From a virus: 30,218 nt of DNA. Of the stretch, positions 21,005-30,010 are shown in pieces. A model generated the notes under the pieces. That model made no database searches and had not been told where the DNA came from. It was given only the letters and a program-made list of their open reading frames with translations. A program made the translations under genes and the position numbers. Position 1 is the first letter of the stretch; each line of letters begins with the position of its first letter. The stretch is from the IMG/VR virus record IMGVR_UViG_3300032278_000078, positions 1 through 30,218 of that record, one strand, 5' to 3'.

Positions 21005-22653
21005 GTGCAATCCCTAATATAGAATGCCCACGTTGTAAGAAATTACATCCTCAGACTCTATTCTCACAGGAACATGGGCTATGTGTATATTGTCGAGCCG
21101 ATGACGCTGAAAAGATTGACCCGATCCCTGATCAAGTTGAACAAGGAGAAGATCCAAAGGAAGAAGGCGCATCATTAAAGGCACAAAAAGAATTAGCCAA
21201 ACGTATACTTTCACGTAAAAGACTGCTCCCTTTTGTAGAGCGTTTTACACCGGATTATCAAGCTGGCTGGGTTCACAAAGATATTTGCAAACGGCTTGAA
21301 CAGTTTAGCCAAGATGTAGTTGATCGTAAATCTCCTAGATTAATGTTGTTTATGCCACCAAGGCATGGAAAATCAACATTGGCTAGTATTACGTTCCCCG
21401 CCTGGCACTTGGGCAGAAACCCAAAACACGAGTTTATAAGTTGTTCTTATTCTGGATCTTTAGCGATGTCTTTCAGTAGAAAGGTCCGTCACTTACTGCG
21501 TGAACCATTATATAAGACTGTGTTCTCTGATTCAAGATTGGACCCACATTCGCAGTCAGTTGAAGCATGGTTGACTACCAAAGGTGGTGGTTATGTATCA
21601 GCTGGTGTTGGTGGTGGTATTACGGGTAAGGGAGCTCACGTTCTGGTAATAGATGACCCAGTAAAAAACCGTGAAGATGCAGAATCAGATTTCAATAGGG
21701 ATAATGTTTGGGACTGGTATACATCCACAGCTTATACACGTCTTGCTCCTGGTGGTGGCATACTTATTATTTTAACGAGATGGCATGATGATGATTTAGC
21801 TGGTCGTCTATTAAGAAACGCAGCCGATGGTGGTGATGAATGGGAAGTAGTCAAATATCCAGCGGTAGCGGAAGCTGCTGAAAATTTCAGGGAGATAGGT
21901 GAACCTTTACATCCAGAGAGATATAATTTAGAGGCACTAACCAAAATACAAAGGGCCATCGGCCCTCGAGATTGGTCAGCGTTATACCAACAGAACCCAG
22001 TATCAGATGAAGGAGATTATTTCACCAGGGATATGATTCGTTATTATGAACCTGACGATATAGACCTTGGTAGGATGAAATTTTACTGTGCATGGGACTT
22101 GGCCATTGGTCAAAGAGATAGAAACGATTATACTGTTGGGATTGTCGTGGGGGTGGATGAATATGATTGTATATATGTAATTGACCTTGTTCGTGGGAAA
22201 TTTGATGGTTTTGATATAGTTGAACGCATTTTAGACTTGTATCAACAGTGGAGACCAAGCATAATTGGTATTGAGAAAGGTCACATAGAAATGGCCCTTG
22301 GTCCATTCTTGGAAAAGAGGGTAAGAGAGCGTAAACTATACGAGGCCTATTTCAAAGATTTAAAGCCGGGAAGGCGAGATAAAGAAGCAAGAGCGAGGGC
22401 GATACAAGGTAGAATGCAGCAAGGGATGGTTAAGATTCCGAAAGATGAAATTTGGACCGGTCCACTGGTTGCGGAATTATTACGTTTTCCTAATGGAGTA
22501 CACGATGACCAAGTTGATGCTTTGGCATGGGTTGGATTAATGATGGCTGAGTTTGGTACTTATATTGAACCAGTTGTACATGTTCCGTCTTGGAGAGATA
22601 AATTAAGACACCTCGTAAAAGGTGAGAAAGATAAAACAGCAATGAGAGCATAA
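21001..22653 (+). CDS. terL: Terminase large subunit with N-terminal zinc ribbon
   Basis: 550 aa packaging motor. Walker A PPRHGKST (119-126), Walker B VLVIDD (214-219), coupling segment ILTRWHDDD (about 257-265), and RNase H-like nuclease acids D366 in CAWDLAIG, E in IIGIEKG, and the late HDDQVDAL. Family resembles the Terminase_6C group. An N-terminal extension carries CPRC (9-12) and CVYC (28-31), a zinc ribbon not usual in large terminases. Start overlaps the previous gene as ATGA and the end overlaps portal as TAATG. Confidence 0.95.
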   Translation: MSAIPNIECPRCKKLHPQTLFSQEHGLCVYCRADDAEKIDPIPDQVEQGEDPKEEGASLKAQKELAKRILSRKRLLPFVERFTPDYQAGWVHKDICKRLEQFSQDVVDRKSPRLMLFMPPRHGKSTLASITFPAWHLGRNPKHEFISCSYSGSLAMSFSRKVRHLLREPLYKTVFSDSRLDPHSQSVEAWLTTKGGGYVSAGVGGGITGKGAHVLVIDDPVKNREDAESDFNRDNVWDWYTSTAYTRLAPGGGILIILTRWHDDDLAGRLLRNAADGGDEWEVVKYPAVAEAAENFREIGEPLHPERYNLEALTKIQRAIGPRDWSALYQQNPVSDEGDYFTRDMIRYYEPDDIDLGRMKFYCAWDLAIGQRDRNDYTVGIVVGVDEYDCIYVIDLVRGKFDGFDIVERILDLYQQWRPSIIGIEKGHIEMALGPFLEKRVRERKLYEAYFKDLKPGRRDKEARARAIQGRMQQGMVKIPKDEIWTGPLVAELLRFPNGVHDDQVDALAWVGLMMAEFGTYIEPVVHVPSWRDKLRHLVKGEKDKTAMRA

Positions 22654-24767
22654 TGCCAGATCCTAGATATAGTAAAAAACAGAAAAAACTGAGCGGGGAA
22701 GAAGAGGGGCGTATTTCCAAAAATAATTGGGAACGTTATAAAAGGGCCAGGGACAATGGTCATATAGATTATGTCGAGATGGCTAAACGCTGTGATGCTT
22801 TTTATCGGGGGGATCAGTGGGATCAAGCAGATATTGCAGCTTTAGATGAAGAAGGCAGACCTGCACTTACAATTAATACAATACTTCCGACTGTAAATAC
22901 TGTAATAGGTGAACAGTCTACGAGAAGAATGGATATTTCATTTAAGCCTAGAAGAAATACCAATGAAGAAACGGCAGTTGTTCTTAATAAATTATTTAAG
23001 CAAATTGGTGATAATAATAAATTAGATTGGACAGAGAGCCAGGTATTTACGGACGGATTAATTCAGGACCGTGGGTATTTTGATGTACGCATGGACTTTA
23101 GTGACCATTTGGAAGGAGAGGTAAGAATAAAAGCTGAAGATCCATTAGATATATTAATAGACCCTGACGCAAAAGAATGGGACCCAAAAACGTGGGACGA
23201 AGTATTTAAGACCCGTTGGATGACAACGGATGAAATTGAAGAACTGTATGGGCAGAAAAAAGCAGATAAGTTAAGAGTGATAGCGGAGAACGGATCAAGT
23301 TATGGAATGGACTCTATTGAATATGAAGAACAGAGATATGGAGATACAAATGCTAATTTGGAATATTCAGGCTCAACATCTCCAAATATTCCAGAAGAAG
23401 TTGGAGCAGTTAGAGCAATAAGGGTTATTGAACGACAACATCGTAAGCTTATGAACTGTCAATTCTTTGTTGATGATTTTACAGGGGATATGAGAGAAGT
23501 TCCTTATGGTTGGTCAAAACAAAAGAGGAATAAATTTGCAAGTGACTATGGATTAAGTGTAATTGAAAAACTAGTTAAAAAGGTTAAGTGGACAGTAACC
23601 GCTGATAAAGTGGTACTTCATGATGATTGGTCTCCTTATTCTGATTTTACTATTGTGCCTTATTTCCCTTATTGGCGAAGAGGTAAACCATTTGGTATGG
23701 TGAGAAATTTACTCTCACCTCAAGAACAACTTAATAAAATTTCCTCTCAAGAGCTACACATAGTAAACACCACTGCTAATAGTGGGTGGATGGTGGAGTC
23801 TGGGTCGTTAGTGGGTATGACTGCAGATGACTTAGAGGAACATGGGGCTGAGACAGGGTTAGTTCTCGAGTATAATCGTGGCTCCGCCCTCCCTGCCAAA
23901 ATTCCATCCAATACAATCCCCACTGGTTTAGATCGTATAGCTATGAAAGCTTCATTTAATATAAAAGAGATAAGTGGTATTGGTGATTCTATGTTAGGCA
24001 CTGATAAACCAGAAGTATCAGGAGTAGCAATAAGAGCTAAACAGGAACGGGGGGCTTTGATGATTCAGGTTCCATTAGATAATCTGACTAAGACAAGACA
24101 ATATCTAGCAGAAAATGTATTAGGTTTAATACAAAATTTTTATACTGAAGAGCGGGTTATTCAGGTTACAAATGAAGAAGACCCAATGAAACCACGTGAA
24201 CCAATGATGGTTAATCAGATGACCCCTGAAGGCATAGTTGTTAATGACTTAACAATTGGTGAGTACGATGTAATTGTAAGTACTGCACCAGCTAGGGACA
24301 ATTTTGATGATATTCAGTTTGCACAGGCACTAGAACTAAAACAAATGGGGGTTCCCATACCTGATGATGTTATTATAGAATACTCGAACTTACAGAGGAA
24401 AAATGAACTTGCAAGACGTATAAGGGTAATGACTGGACAAGAACCACCAACCGAAGAAGAAGCAGCAATTATGCAATTCCAAGCAGAAGCACAAATTAGG
24501 CAAATACAATTAACGATAGCTCAATTAGAAGCTGAAGTTATGAGAACTCAATCTGAAGCCCAACTTAATACAGCTAAAGCACAGGATATATCTCAAATAG
24601 ATCCACAAATACAGATAGCTAAATTACAGGCTGAGTTACAGATGAAGAGAGAAGAATTAGCATTACGTCAAAACCTATCTGCTGATACGAATGATATGAG
24701 AAGGGGGCAGACGGAAACGCAAGCTGCTGTTAAAATGGCAACAGCTGCAATAACTAGCAATAAATAG
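22653..24767 (+). CDS. Portal protein, P22-type
   Basis: 704 aa, the usual size of P22-type portals. The opening pattern, a helix of RYKRARDN type, then FYRGDQWD and RPALTINTILPTVNTVIGEQ, is typical of that family; the C-terminal 130 residues form Gln/Glu-rich helices (barrel). Twelve copies should form the ring at the capsid vertex through which DNA enters, docked by terL. Directly between terL and the scaffold-like gene, as expected. Confidence 0.9.
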   Translation: MPDPRYSKKQKKLSGEEEGRISKNNWERYKRARDNGHIDYVEMAKRCDAFYRGDQWDQADIAALDEEGRPALTINTILPTVNTVIGEQSTRRMDISFKPRRNTNEETAVVLNKLFKQIGDNNKLDWTESQVFTDGLIQDRGYFDVRMDFSDHLEGEVRIKAEDPLDILIDPDAKEWDPKTWDEVFKTRWMTTDEIEELYGQKKADKLRVIAENGSSYGMDSIEYEEQRYGDTNANLEYSGSTSPNIPEEVGAVRAIRVIERQHRKLMNCQFFVDDFTGDMREVPYGWSKQKRNKFASDYGLSVIEKLVKKVKWTVTADKVVLHDDWSPYSDFTIVPYFPYWRRGKPFGMVRNLLSPQEQLNKISSQELHIVNTTANSGWMVESGSLVGMTADDLEEHGAETGLVLEYNRGSALPAKIPSNTIPTGLDRIAMKASFNIKEISGIGDSMLGTDKPEVSGVAIRAKQERGALMIQVPLDNLTKTRQYLAENVLGLIQNFYTEERVIQVTNEEDPMKPREPMMVNQMTPEGIVVNDLTIGEYDVIVSTAPARDNFDDIQFAQALELKQMGVPIPDDVIIEYSNLQRKNELARRIRVMTGQEPPTEEEAAIMQFQAEAQIRQIQLTIAQLEAEVMRTQSEAQLNTAKAQDISQIDPQIQIAKLQAELQMKREELALRQNLSADTNDMRRGQTETQAAVKMATAAITSNK

Positions 24768-24776
24768 GAGTAAATT

Positions 24777-25847
24777 ATGGCAAGAGCAAAAGCAAAAACA
24801 AAGGCACCTCAAGAAGAGGCAGGCCTATTAGATGTTACCTTTGATGGTATACCTGGGGCAGACAAGCTGACGGAAAAAGATGCCGCCCCGTTTGTAGAGG
24901 ATTTAAGTTTTGATTTAGATTTAGAGGGTAACCCCAAGGAGGAGGAGAGTGAAGAAAGTCAGGAAGAACCAACAGAGCAGGCAAAAAGTGACGAACCAGA
25001 GGAAGAGGCGCCAGCAGAAAGTGATGACTCGCCAGAAGATGGTGATAAAGGAGGCGAACAAGTTGAGGAGCCAGTCGAGGAGACAGCTACTGCAGAATTT
25101 GATGAGCAGTCAGGGGATGAAGTAGAAGAGAAGAAAAAATCTCCTATGGTTCCTAAATCTAGGTTGGATGAGGTTTTAGCAAAACAAAAAGCTTTACAGA
25201 AACAATTAAATGAGCAAATGGCTAAAGAAGCAGAAGTACAAGCAGAAGCACCCAAGTATGAGTTTGATACTAAAGAAGCTGAATATCAGCAACTAGTTCT
25301 TGATGGGGAGTCTGAAAAAGCTACAGCTTTAAGAACTGAGATAAGGAATGCTGAAAGAGAGCAAACTATGTTTGAAGTTCAGCAGAAGATGGGTCAGACA
25401 GTTCAGCAAAGTCAGGAAGCTATACAGTTACAAACTACAGCTCAGTTAATACAAGAACAATACCCTATTCTTGACGAAAACAGTCAGGATTATAATAAGG
25501 AAATGGCAGATGAAGTAATTGATCTTCGTGATGCTTTTATAGTGCAAGGGTATCAAGCATCAGATGCTCTGACTAAAGCAACTAAATATGTTGTAGCGGG
25601 AAATGAACCAATAGTAGAGGCAACAACCCCTTTACCTAAAAAAGGTAATGGGGAGATTGCACAAAAGAAAAAGAAAGCTGCAGTACAAAAAAAGATAGAA
25701 GCATCTGAATCTCAGCCACCTGATCTTAAGGGTCAAGGCAATGCAGAGCGGGGAGAAGGAACACTTGATGTGAATGCTTTATCAGAAGATGAGTTTAATG
25801 CTTTACCAGAGGAAACTTTACGCAGATTGCGTGGTGACTTTGGATAA
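24777..25847 (+). CDS. Scaffolding-like protein
   Basis: 356 aa, no sequence family named. First 120 residues are very acidic and disordered (EEEAPAESDDSPEDGDKGGE), the middle is a long Gln/Glu/Lys coiled coil (about 120-220), and the C-terminal part is basic then ends with a helical LSEDEFNALPEETLRRL segment. This layout and the position between portal and capsid genes fit a head scaffold, which guides capsid assembly and leaves before packaging. AGGAG precedes the ATG. Confidence 0.82.
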   Translation: MARAKAKTKAPQEEAGLLDVTFDGIPGADKLTEKDAAPFVEDLSFDLDLEGNPKEEESEESQEEPTEQAKSDEPEEEAPAESDDSPEDGDKGGEQVEEPVEETATAEFDEQSGDEVEEKKKSPMVPKSRLDEVLAKQKALQKQLNEQMAKEAEVQAEAPKYEFDTKEAEYQQLVLDGESEKATALRTEIRNAEREQTMFEVQQKMGQTVQQSQEAIQLQTTAQLIQEQYPILDENSQDYNKEMADEVIDLRDAFIVQGYQASDALTKATKYVVAGNEPIVEATTPLPKKGNGEIAQKKKKAAVQKKIEASESQPPDLKGQGNAERGEGTLDVNALSEDEFNALPEETLRRLRGDFG

Positions 25848-26063
25848 AGAGTCATATATCATATAAGAATTCGTAAGCTAGAACGATATCTAGCCCTGGT
25901 CGTTAAGGTAAACAAACGCTTTCGTCTATCATGACGTAAATCTGGTCGAGGTCGCTTTCGTTAAAGTCGCGAAGTCGTTTCCTCACGATACGAGGTACAC
26001 GGGTTGGTTTGTCACCCCAATAAGTTGGCAGGTTAAATAGTAACGTAATATAGGAGAAGCCAA
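25848..26063 (+). promoter_or_regulatory. Leader region ahead of capsid gene
   Basis: 216 bases without a gene. Repeats CGCTTTCGT (two copies) and CTGGTCG (two copies), short inverted repeats (CTAGAAC/GATATCTAG type, GAGG/CCTC), one GAGGTACACGG resembling the iteron, then AGGAG before the capsid ATG. Its G+C content is higher than that of its neighbours. Probably carries a promoter or a 5' structure that raises capsid expression. Confidence 0.5.
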
Positions 26064-27212
26064 ATGGCTAATACTAATTTCGCGTCACTGACCTCCGAAC
26101 AATTAACGGCTTGGTCACGTGACTTTTGGCGCGTTGCTCGTAACATGTCGTTTATCAACCAATTCGCTGGTTCTGGATCTAATGCAATGGTCCAGAGAGT
26201 TAGTGAACTCACTAAGTCAGACAAGGGAGCTAGAGCAGTATTGACTCTACTTGCTGATATGACTGGTGATGGTGTGACTGGAGACAACACACTGGAAGGT
26301 AACGAAGAATCGTTACGTGCGTACGACATAGTGATCCAACTAGATCAATTGAGATTTGCGAATAGACTCGCAGGTCGTCTAGCGGATCAAAAATCAGTTG
26401 TTACTTTTCGTGAGCATTCTAGAGATGCACTTGCTTATGCAATTGCCGATAGAATTGACCAATTAGCGTTTTTAACGCTTTCTGGTGTTGCTTACACGCA
26501 AAAGAACAATGGTGCGTTAAGACCGGTTTATACTTCAGGTCAAAACTTAGGTGATCTTGCTTTTAATAGCGATATCACAGCTCCAACTTCTAATAGACAT
26601 AGAAGGTGGGATGCAACTAATGGTTTGGTTGCTGGAGATGTCACAGCTACTGTAGCTGCTGATAAACTGGCCTATAACACAATTGTGGACCTAAAAGCCT
26701 ACGCTAAAGATAACTACATCCGTGGTATCCGGAGCGCAGGTAACGAAGAGAGTTTTCATCTTTTCGTAACTCCACAAGTTATGGCTGATATTAAACTAGA
26801 CTCTGATTTCTTGGCTAACGTCAGGAATGCCGGAGTAAGAGGACCTAGCAACAGTTTGTTTGCTGGATCTTCTAGTTTGATGGTCGATGGTGTATTTATT
26901 CACGAGTTCAGACACGTGTTTAATACTTCTGGCGCAACAACTGGAACCTCAAGTAATGCGGGTGCTGCTGGATACAAGTGGGGAGCTGACGCTGACGTCA
27001 ATGGCTCTGCTTGCTTATTCTGTGGAGCACAATCACTTGCGATGGCTGATATCGGGTTACCTGAAATGGTTGAAGATAACTTCGACTATGGTAACCAAAA
27101 TGGTATCTCTATTGGCAAGATATTTGGATTGAAGAAACCAAAATTCAATTCCGATATAAATAGTGCCGTAGAGGACTTTGGTGTAATTAGACTTGATGTT
27201 GCTTACGCATAA
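26064..27212 (+). CDS. Major capsid protein, N4-gp56-like
   Basis: 382 aa. N-terminal FINQFAGSGSNAMVQRVSEL, then LLADMTGDGVTGDNTLEGNEESLRAYD with the G-D-x-x-LEGNEE signature, and QLRFANRLAGRLADQ; these match the N4-gp56-type capsid family (HK97 fold). The second half has RHVFNTSG and VEDNFDYGNQNGISIGKIFGLKK. AGGAG precedes the ATG. Codons are more GC-rich than in surrounding genes, which fits a highly expressed product. Own leader upstream and a terminator-like hairpin downstream. Confidence 0.92.
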   Translation: MANTNFASLTSEQLTAWSRDFWRVARNMSFINQFAGSGSNAMVQRVSELTKSDKGARAVLTLLADMTGDGVTGDNTLEGNEESLRAYDIVIQLDQLRFANRLAGRLADQKSVVTFREHSRDALAYAIADRIDQLAFLTLSGVAYTQKNNGALRPVYTSGQNLGDLAFNSDITAPTSNRHRRWDATNGLVAGDVTATVAADKLAYNTIVDLKAYAKDNYIRGIRSAGNEESFHLFVTPQVMADIKLDSDFLANVRNAGVRGPSNSLFAGSSSLMVDGVFIHEFRHVFNTSGATTGTSSNAGAAGYKWGADADVNGSACLFCGAQSLAMADIGLPEMVEDNFDYGNQNGISIGKIFGLKKPKFNSDINSAVEDFGVIRLDVAYA

Positions 27213-27227
27213 TCCAGTCTTAATTGA

Positions 27228-27268
27228 AGTGGTGGCCATCTTTATGGTGGCCCCTCTTCTTTTTTTAA
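27228..27268 (+). terminator. Possible terminator after capsid gene
   Basis: GGCC-AT/AT-GG-bulge-CC hairpin (27231-27254) followed by CTTCTTTTTTT. The stem is imperfect, so it may be a partial stop that sets capsid level above that of downstream genes. Confidence 0.5.
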
Positions 27269-27281
27269 TTTAGGAGTAATT

Positions 27282-27707
27282 ATGAAAATAGTTTCAGATT
27301 CAGATATGTATATATCTACAACTTGGGGAGCTTCCATATGGTTATATGCTGGTGAGCCAAAAGAGTTAGGAGATGACATCTCATTAGTGGCTCTTCAACA
27401 AGGTGCTAAGGAAGTAAAAGAAGGGGTTTCAGTTTCTGAAAGCCCAACTATTCTTGCATCTGAGATAGGGGTTATTGATGAGGGAGAAGTGGAGGATGCT
27501 ATTGTTATTGATATCAATGACAATAGAGATAGAGAAGATAAATTGAAAGCAGCTTTACAACAGGTATTAGACGAGGGTTCCCCTAGTGATTTCACTACTG
27601 ATGGGCTACCTAAGCAATCTGTTATTAAAGGTGTATTTGGGGAACAAATTAGCTCAGATGAAAGAGATGAAATTTGGGCTGAAATAATAGTAGGTGAAGA
27701 GGGTTAA
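27282..27707 (+). CDS. Head-associated protein, unknown function (141 aa)
   Basis: 141 aa. Beta-type N-terminus (residues 1-30), an acidic middle (about 60-80), and a C-terminal small domain with SDFTTDGLPKQSVIKGVFGEQISSDERDEIW, a pattern I recall from proteins just downstream of capsid genes in podoviruses. Possible capsid decoration or head-completion role. AGGAG precedes the ATG; TAATG-type overlap with the next gene. Confidence 0.75.
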   Translation: MKIVSDSDMYISTTWGASIWLYAGEPKELGDDISLVALQQGAKEVKEGVSVSESPTILASEIGVIDEGEVEDAIVIDINDNRDREDKLKAALQQVLDEGSPSDFTTDGLPKQSVIKGVFGEQISSDERDEIWAEIIVGEEG

Positions 27708-28396
27708 TGGCATCAGTAACAACTGGAACAAATTTATTAGCACGTATTGAGGCTACATTACAGGACACAGCGAATGTGCGGTGGACTGAAGCTGAACTAT
27801 TAAATTACATTAATGATGCTCAACGTGAGATAACTAATATAAAGCCCGATGCTACTGCTACTCATTCCAATGTGCAATTAGTTACTGGTACTAAACAGGC
27901 TATACCTACTGATGGATTAAGGCTTATTAGTGTAGTGCGTAATATGTCTAGTACTGTTAATGCTGCTACTGGTGGTCGGGCTATTAGATTGGTAGCTTGG
28001 GATATTTTAGATACACAAGACCCAGATTGGCATAATCCTACTGTAGCAGGTGACGCAACTCATGGGGCAATTCCAAAGCATTATTTATTTGATGAGAATG
28101 ACCCTTTGAATTTTTATGTGTACCCTGGGGTAGCTGGTAATGCTTATGTAGAACTTGTGTATTCGCAAAGACCAACAGATTTATCAGCTGCAAGTAGTAC
28201 TATAGGAATTCCAGATAATTATTCTAATGCTATTATAGATTATTGTTTATTTAGAGCCTTTACTAAGGATGCTGAATTTGCTGGTAATGGAGCGAGAGCT
28301 GGTGTTCATTACCAAATGTTTGCGGTAAGTGTCCAAGGCAAAGCTCAAATAGACGCTTTTATTAAACCCGATATACAGATAGTGAGTAATGGCTAG
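27707..28396 (+). CDS. Head-tail adaptor protein (DUF6682-like)
   Basis: 229 aa. Family pattern: W-x-E-A-E-L-L-N-Y-I-N-D-A-Q-R-E-I, PDATAT, G-T-K-Q-A-I-P-T-D-G, VVRN, ILDTQDPDW, then YLFDENDPLNFYVYPG and VELVYSQRP. From memory this is the adaptor-like family DUF6682 found after capsid genes in podoviruses. Likely forms the ring below the portal. Overlaps the next gene by eight bases. Confidence 0.82.
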   Translation: MASVTTGTNLLARIEATLQDTANVRWTEAELLNYINDAQREITNIKPDATATHSNVQLVTGTKQAIPTDGLRLISVVRNMSSTVNAATGGRAIRLVAWDILDTQDPDWHNPTVAGDATHGAIPKHYLFDENDPLNFYVYPGVAGNAYVELVYSQRPTDLSAASSTIGIPDNYSNAIIDYCLFRAFTKDAEFAGNGARAGVHYQMFAVSVQGKAQIDAFIKPDIQIVSNG

Positions 28397-29075
28397 TTTT
28401 GAATCATTTATGAAAGATGTATTACCCTATGTACCTGGGTGTCCAGATACTGTTGTAGAGAATGCTTTACGTTCTTCTACTATAGAGCTTTGTGAAAAAG
28501 CTGCGGTATATACAAAGGAGTTAGACCCTATAACCACTGTAGCTGGTATTTATGAGTATGAGTTTGGGCAGCCTACGGGTACTAAGGTGGACAAGATAAT
28601 TTGGGGAATTTATGATGGTAAAGACCTAGAAGCAATAACCCCAAGGATGCTTGAGAGTAGGAAGCCTAAGTGGAGGGAAAGTAATAATACTTCCACGCCT
28701 GAGTATTTTTTACAGCAATCACCTGATTTGTTTTGGTTGATACCTGTGCCAGATACTACTAAAGCTAGTGGTATTATTATGAATGTATCATTAAAGCCCT
28801 CTCGTAGTTCTAATAATATATTGACCCAGGTAGCGGATGATTACAGAGATGGAATTATTTTTGGAGCCTTGTGGAGATTATTGAGGATGCCACAGAGGGA
28901 TTGGTCTGACCCACAGGCGGCAATGGATTATGCTGGGCTATTTGGGCAAACAGTACAAGACGCAGAGATAAAAGCTAGGAGAGCCGATATTGGAGTAGGG
29001 AGGAAAGTTACATATTCTGGTGTAGGTGTACCTCCTAGTAGAAGATATCGGAGGTATGGATCGGAGAAGGGATAG
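28389..29075 (+). CDS. Tail/connector protein (probable)
   Basis: 228 aa. Opens with a helix (FESFMKDVLPYVPGCPD) and VENALRSSTIELCEKA, then YEYEF, FWLIPVPDTT and a late helical part with AALF-type spacing (IIFGALWRLLRMPQRDWSDP), similar to phage connector or tail-completion proteins that follow the adaptor. Ends basic (PSRRYRRYG). No start signal other than translational coupling. Confidence 0.72.
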   Translation: MASFESFMKDVLPYVPGCPDTVVENALRSSTIELCEKAAVYTKELDPITTVAGIYEYEFGQPTGTKVDKIIWGIYDGKDLEAITPRMLESRKPKWRESNNTSTPEYFLQQSPDLFWLIPVPDTTKASGIIMNVSLKPSRSSNNILTQVADDYRDGIIFGALWRLLRMPQRDWSDPQAAMDYAGLFGQTVQDAEIKARRADIGVGRKVTYSGVGVPPSRRYRRYGSEKG

Positions 29076-29498
29076 ATGTCTGTGGTATTGTCAAAAATAG
29101 CTGAAGACGATTTGCAATTTGTTTATGAAGATATAGAGGAGAAGTTAAGATACATAATTAAGAAAAGTTATTCGGACTGGGTGCCAGCAGACATATATGT
29201 GGCCTTAAAGAATAAAGAAGCTGATTTATATATTGGATACGAAAAAGATAAAAATGTGGGATTTCTCATTACCAGTACACAGCAGAACCATGGGGGTGGA
29301 CCCACTCTATATGTGTGGGCAGCTTACCAAGACCCTAAGTGTGACTATTCGAAAGATGGGTTTGATTTGTTGGATAGGCTTGCAAATCAGTTACATGCAG
29401 ATAATATTGAGTTTCAAACGAGTAGAAAGGGATGGAGCAAGGTTGCTCCAAAGTATGGATATAAATTAACCAGTTATGTATATAAGAAAGAGATATGA
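29076..29498 (+). CDS. GNAT-like protein
   Basis: 140 aa. Weak N-acetyltransferase fold: strand VALKNKEADLYIGYEKDKNVGFLIT, a central strand with LYVWAAY (near 77-83), a helix GFDLLDRLANQLHAD, then strand IEFQTS and a closing KVAPKYGYKLTSYVY, as in the GNAT end pattern. The acetyl-CoA loop (R/Q-x-x-G-x-G/A) is not seen, so activity is doubtful. T7 internal virion protein A has a comparable size and position. Confidence 0.65.
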   Translation: MSVVLSKIAEDDLQFVYEDIEEKLRYIIKKSYSDWVPADIYVALKNKEADLYIGYEKDKNVGFLITSTQQNHGGGPTLYVWAAYQDPKCDYSKDGFDLLDRLANQLHADNIEFQTSRKGWSKVAPKYGYKLTSYVYKKEI

Positions 29499-30007
29499 GT
29501 AGTAAACCAAAAAGACAAGACTATGCGGCAAGTAAGGCCGAAAAGACACAAGCGGGTGTTGCTTTAGCTGAATACAATAGGTTCAAAAAAACCTATGATC
29601 CAGTATTAAAAGAGTGGAGAGATGAGGCTAAAAGAGATTATGCCCCGATGTTACGGGGTAGAGCTGGTGCAGATGTAGCACAAGCTACCACTGGACAAAT
29701 GCCTGGGTTATCAGCAGTTGAAAGTGTTAGTGGAGCTGCTGATAGGGCAAGCCTTGGTACTTCTGCTATGTTACAGGGTACTCTCCAAGCCAAAGATATA
29801 AGTACAAATATGGCTTCAGATGTATTAGCTGCTTCTCGTGGGCAACAAGCCCAGACTATGAGTGGATTAAGTGTGGCTGCAAGGCTTGGTGCTAAAGGAG
29901 TTATAGAGGAGAGCCGAAATAGAATGATGGTTAGTGGTGCACAAATGGGTGCTCTCGGTGAGATGGTTGGGACTTATGGCGCAATGAAACTTTACGGGAA
30001 GACCTAA
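29495..30007 (+). CDS. Internal-virion-like protein (170 aa)
   Basis: 170 aa, Ala/Gly/Gln/Met-rich, helical, with an Arg/Lys-rich start (KPKRQDYAASKAEKTQ). The low-complexity helical pattern (SGAADRASLGTSAMLQG and AARLGAKGVIEES) resembles small ejection proteins of podoviruses such as T7 gp14. ATGA overlap with the upstream gene. Confidence 0.65.
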   Translation: MSSKPKRQDYAASKAEKTQAGVALAEYNRFKKTYDPVLKEWRDEAKRDYAPMLRGRAGADVAQATTGQMPGLSAVESVSGAADRASLGTSAMLQGTLQAKDISTNMASDVLAASRGQQAQTMSGLSVAARLGAKGVIEESRNRMMVSGAQMGALGEMVGTYGAMKLYGKT

Positions 30008-30010
30008 GCA

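Noticed and set aside
24959-25255. 98-aa Ser/Cys-rich antisense frame
   Set aside because: A shadow of the acidic Glu/Asp codons of the scaffold-like gene.
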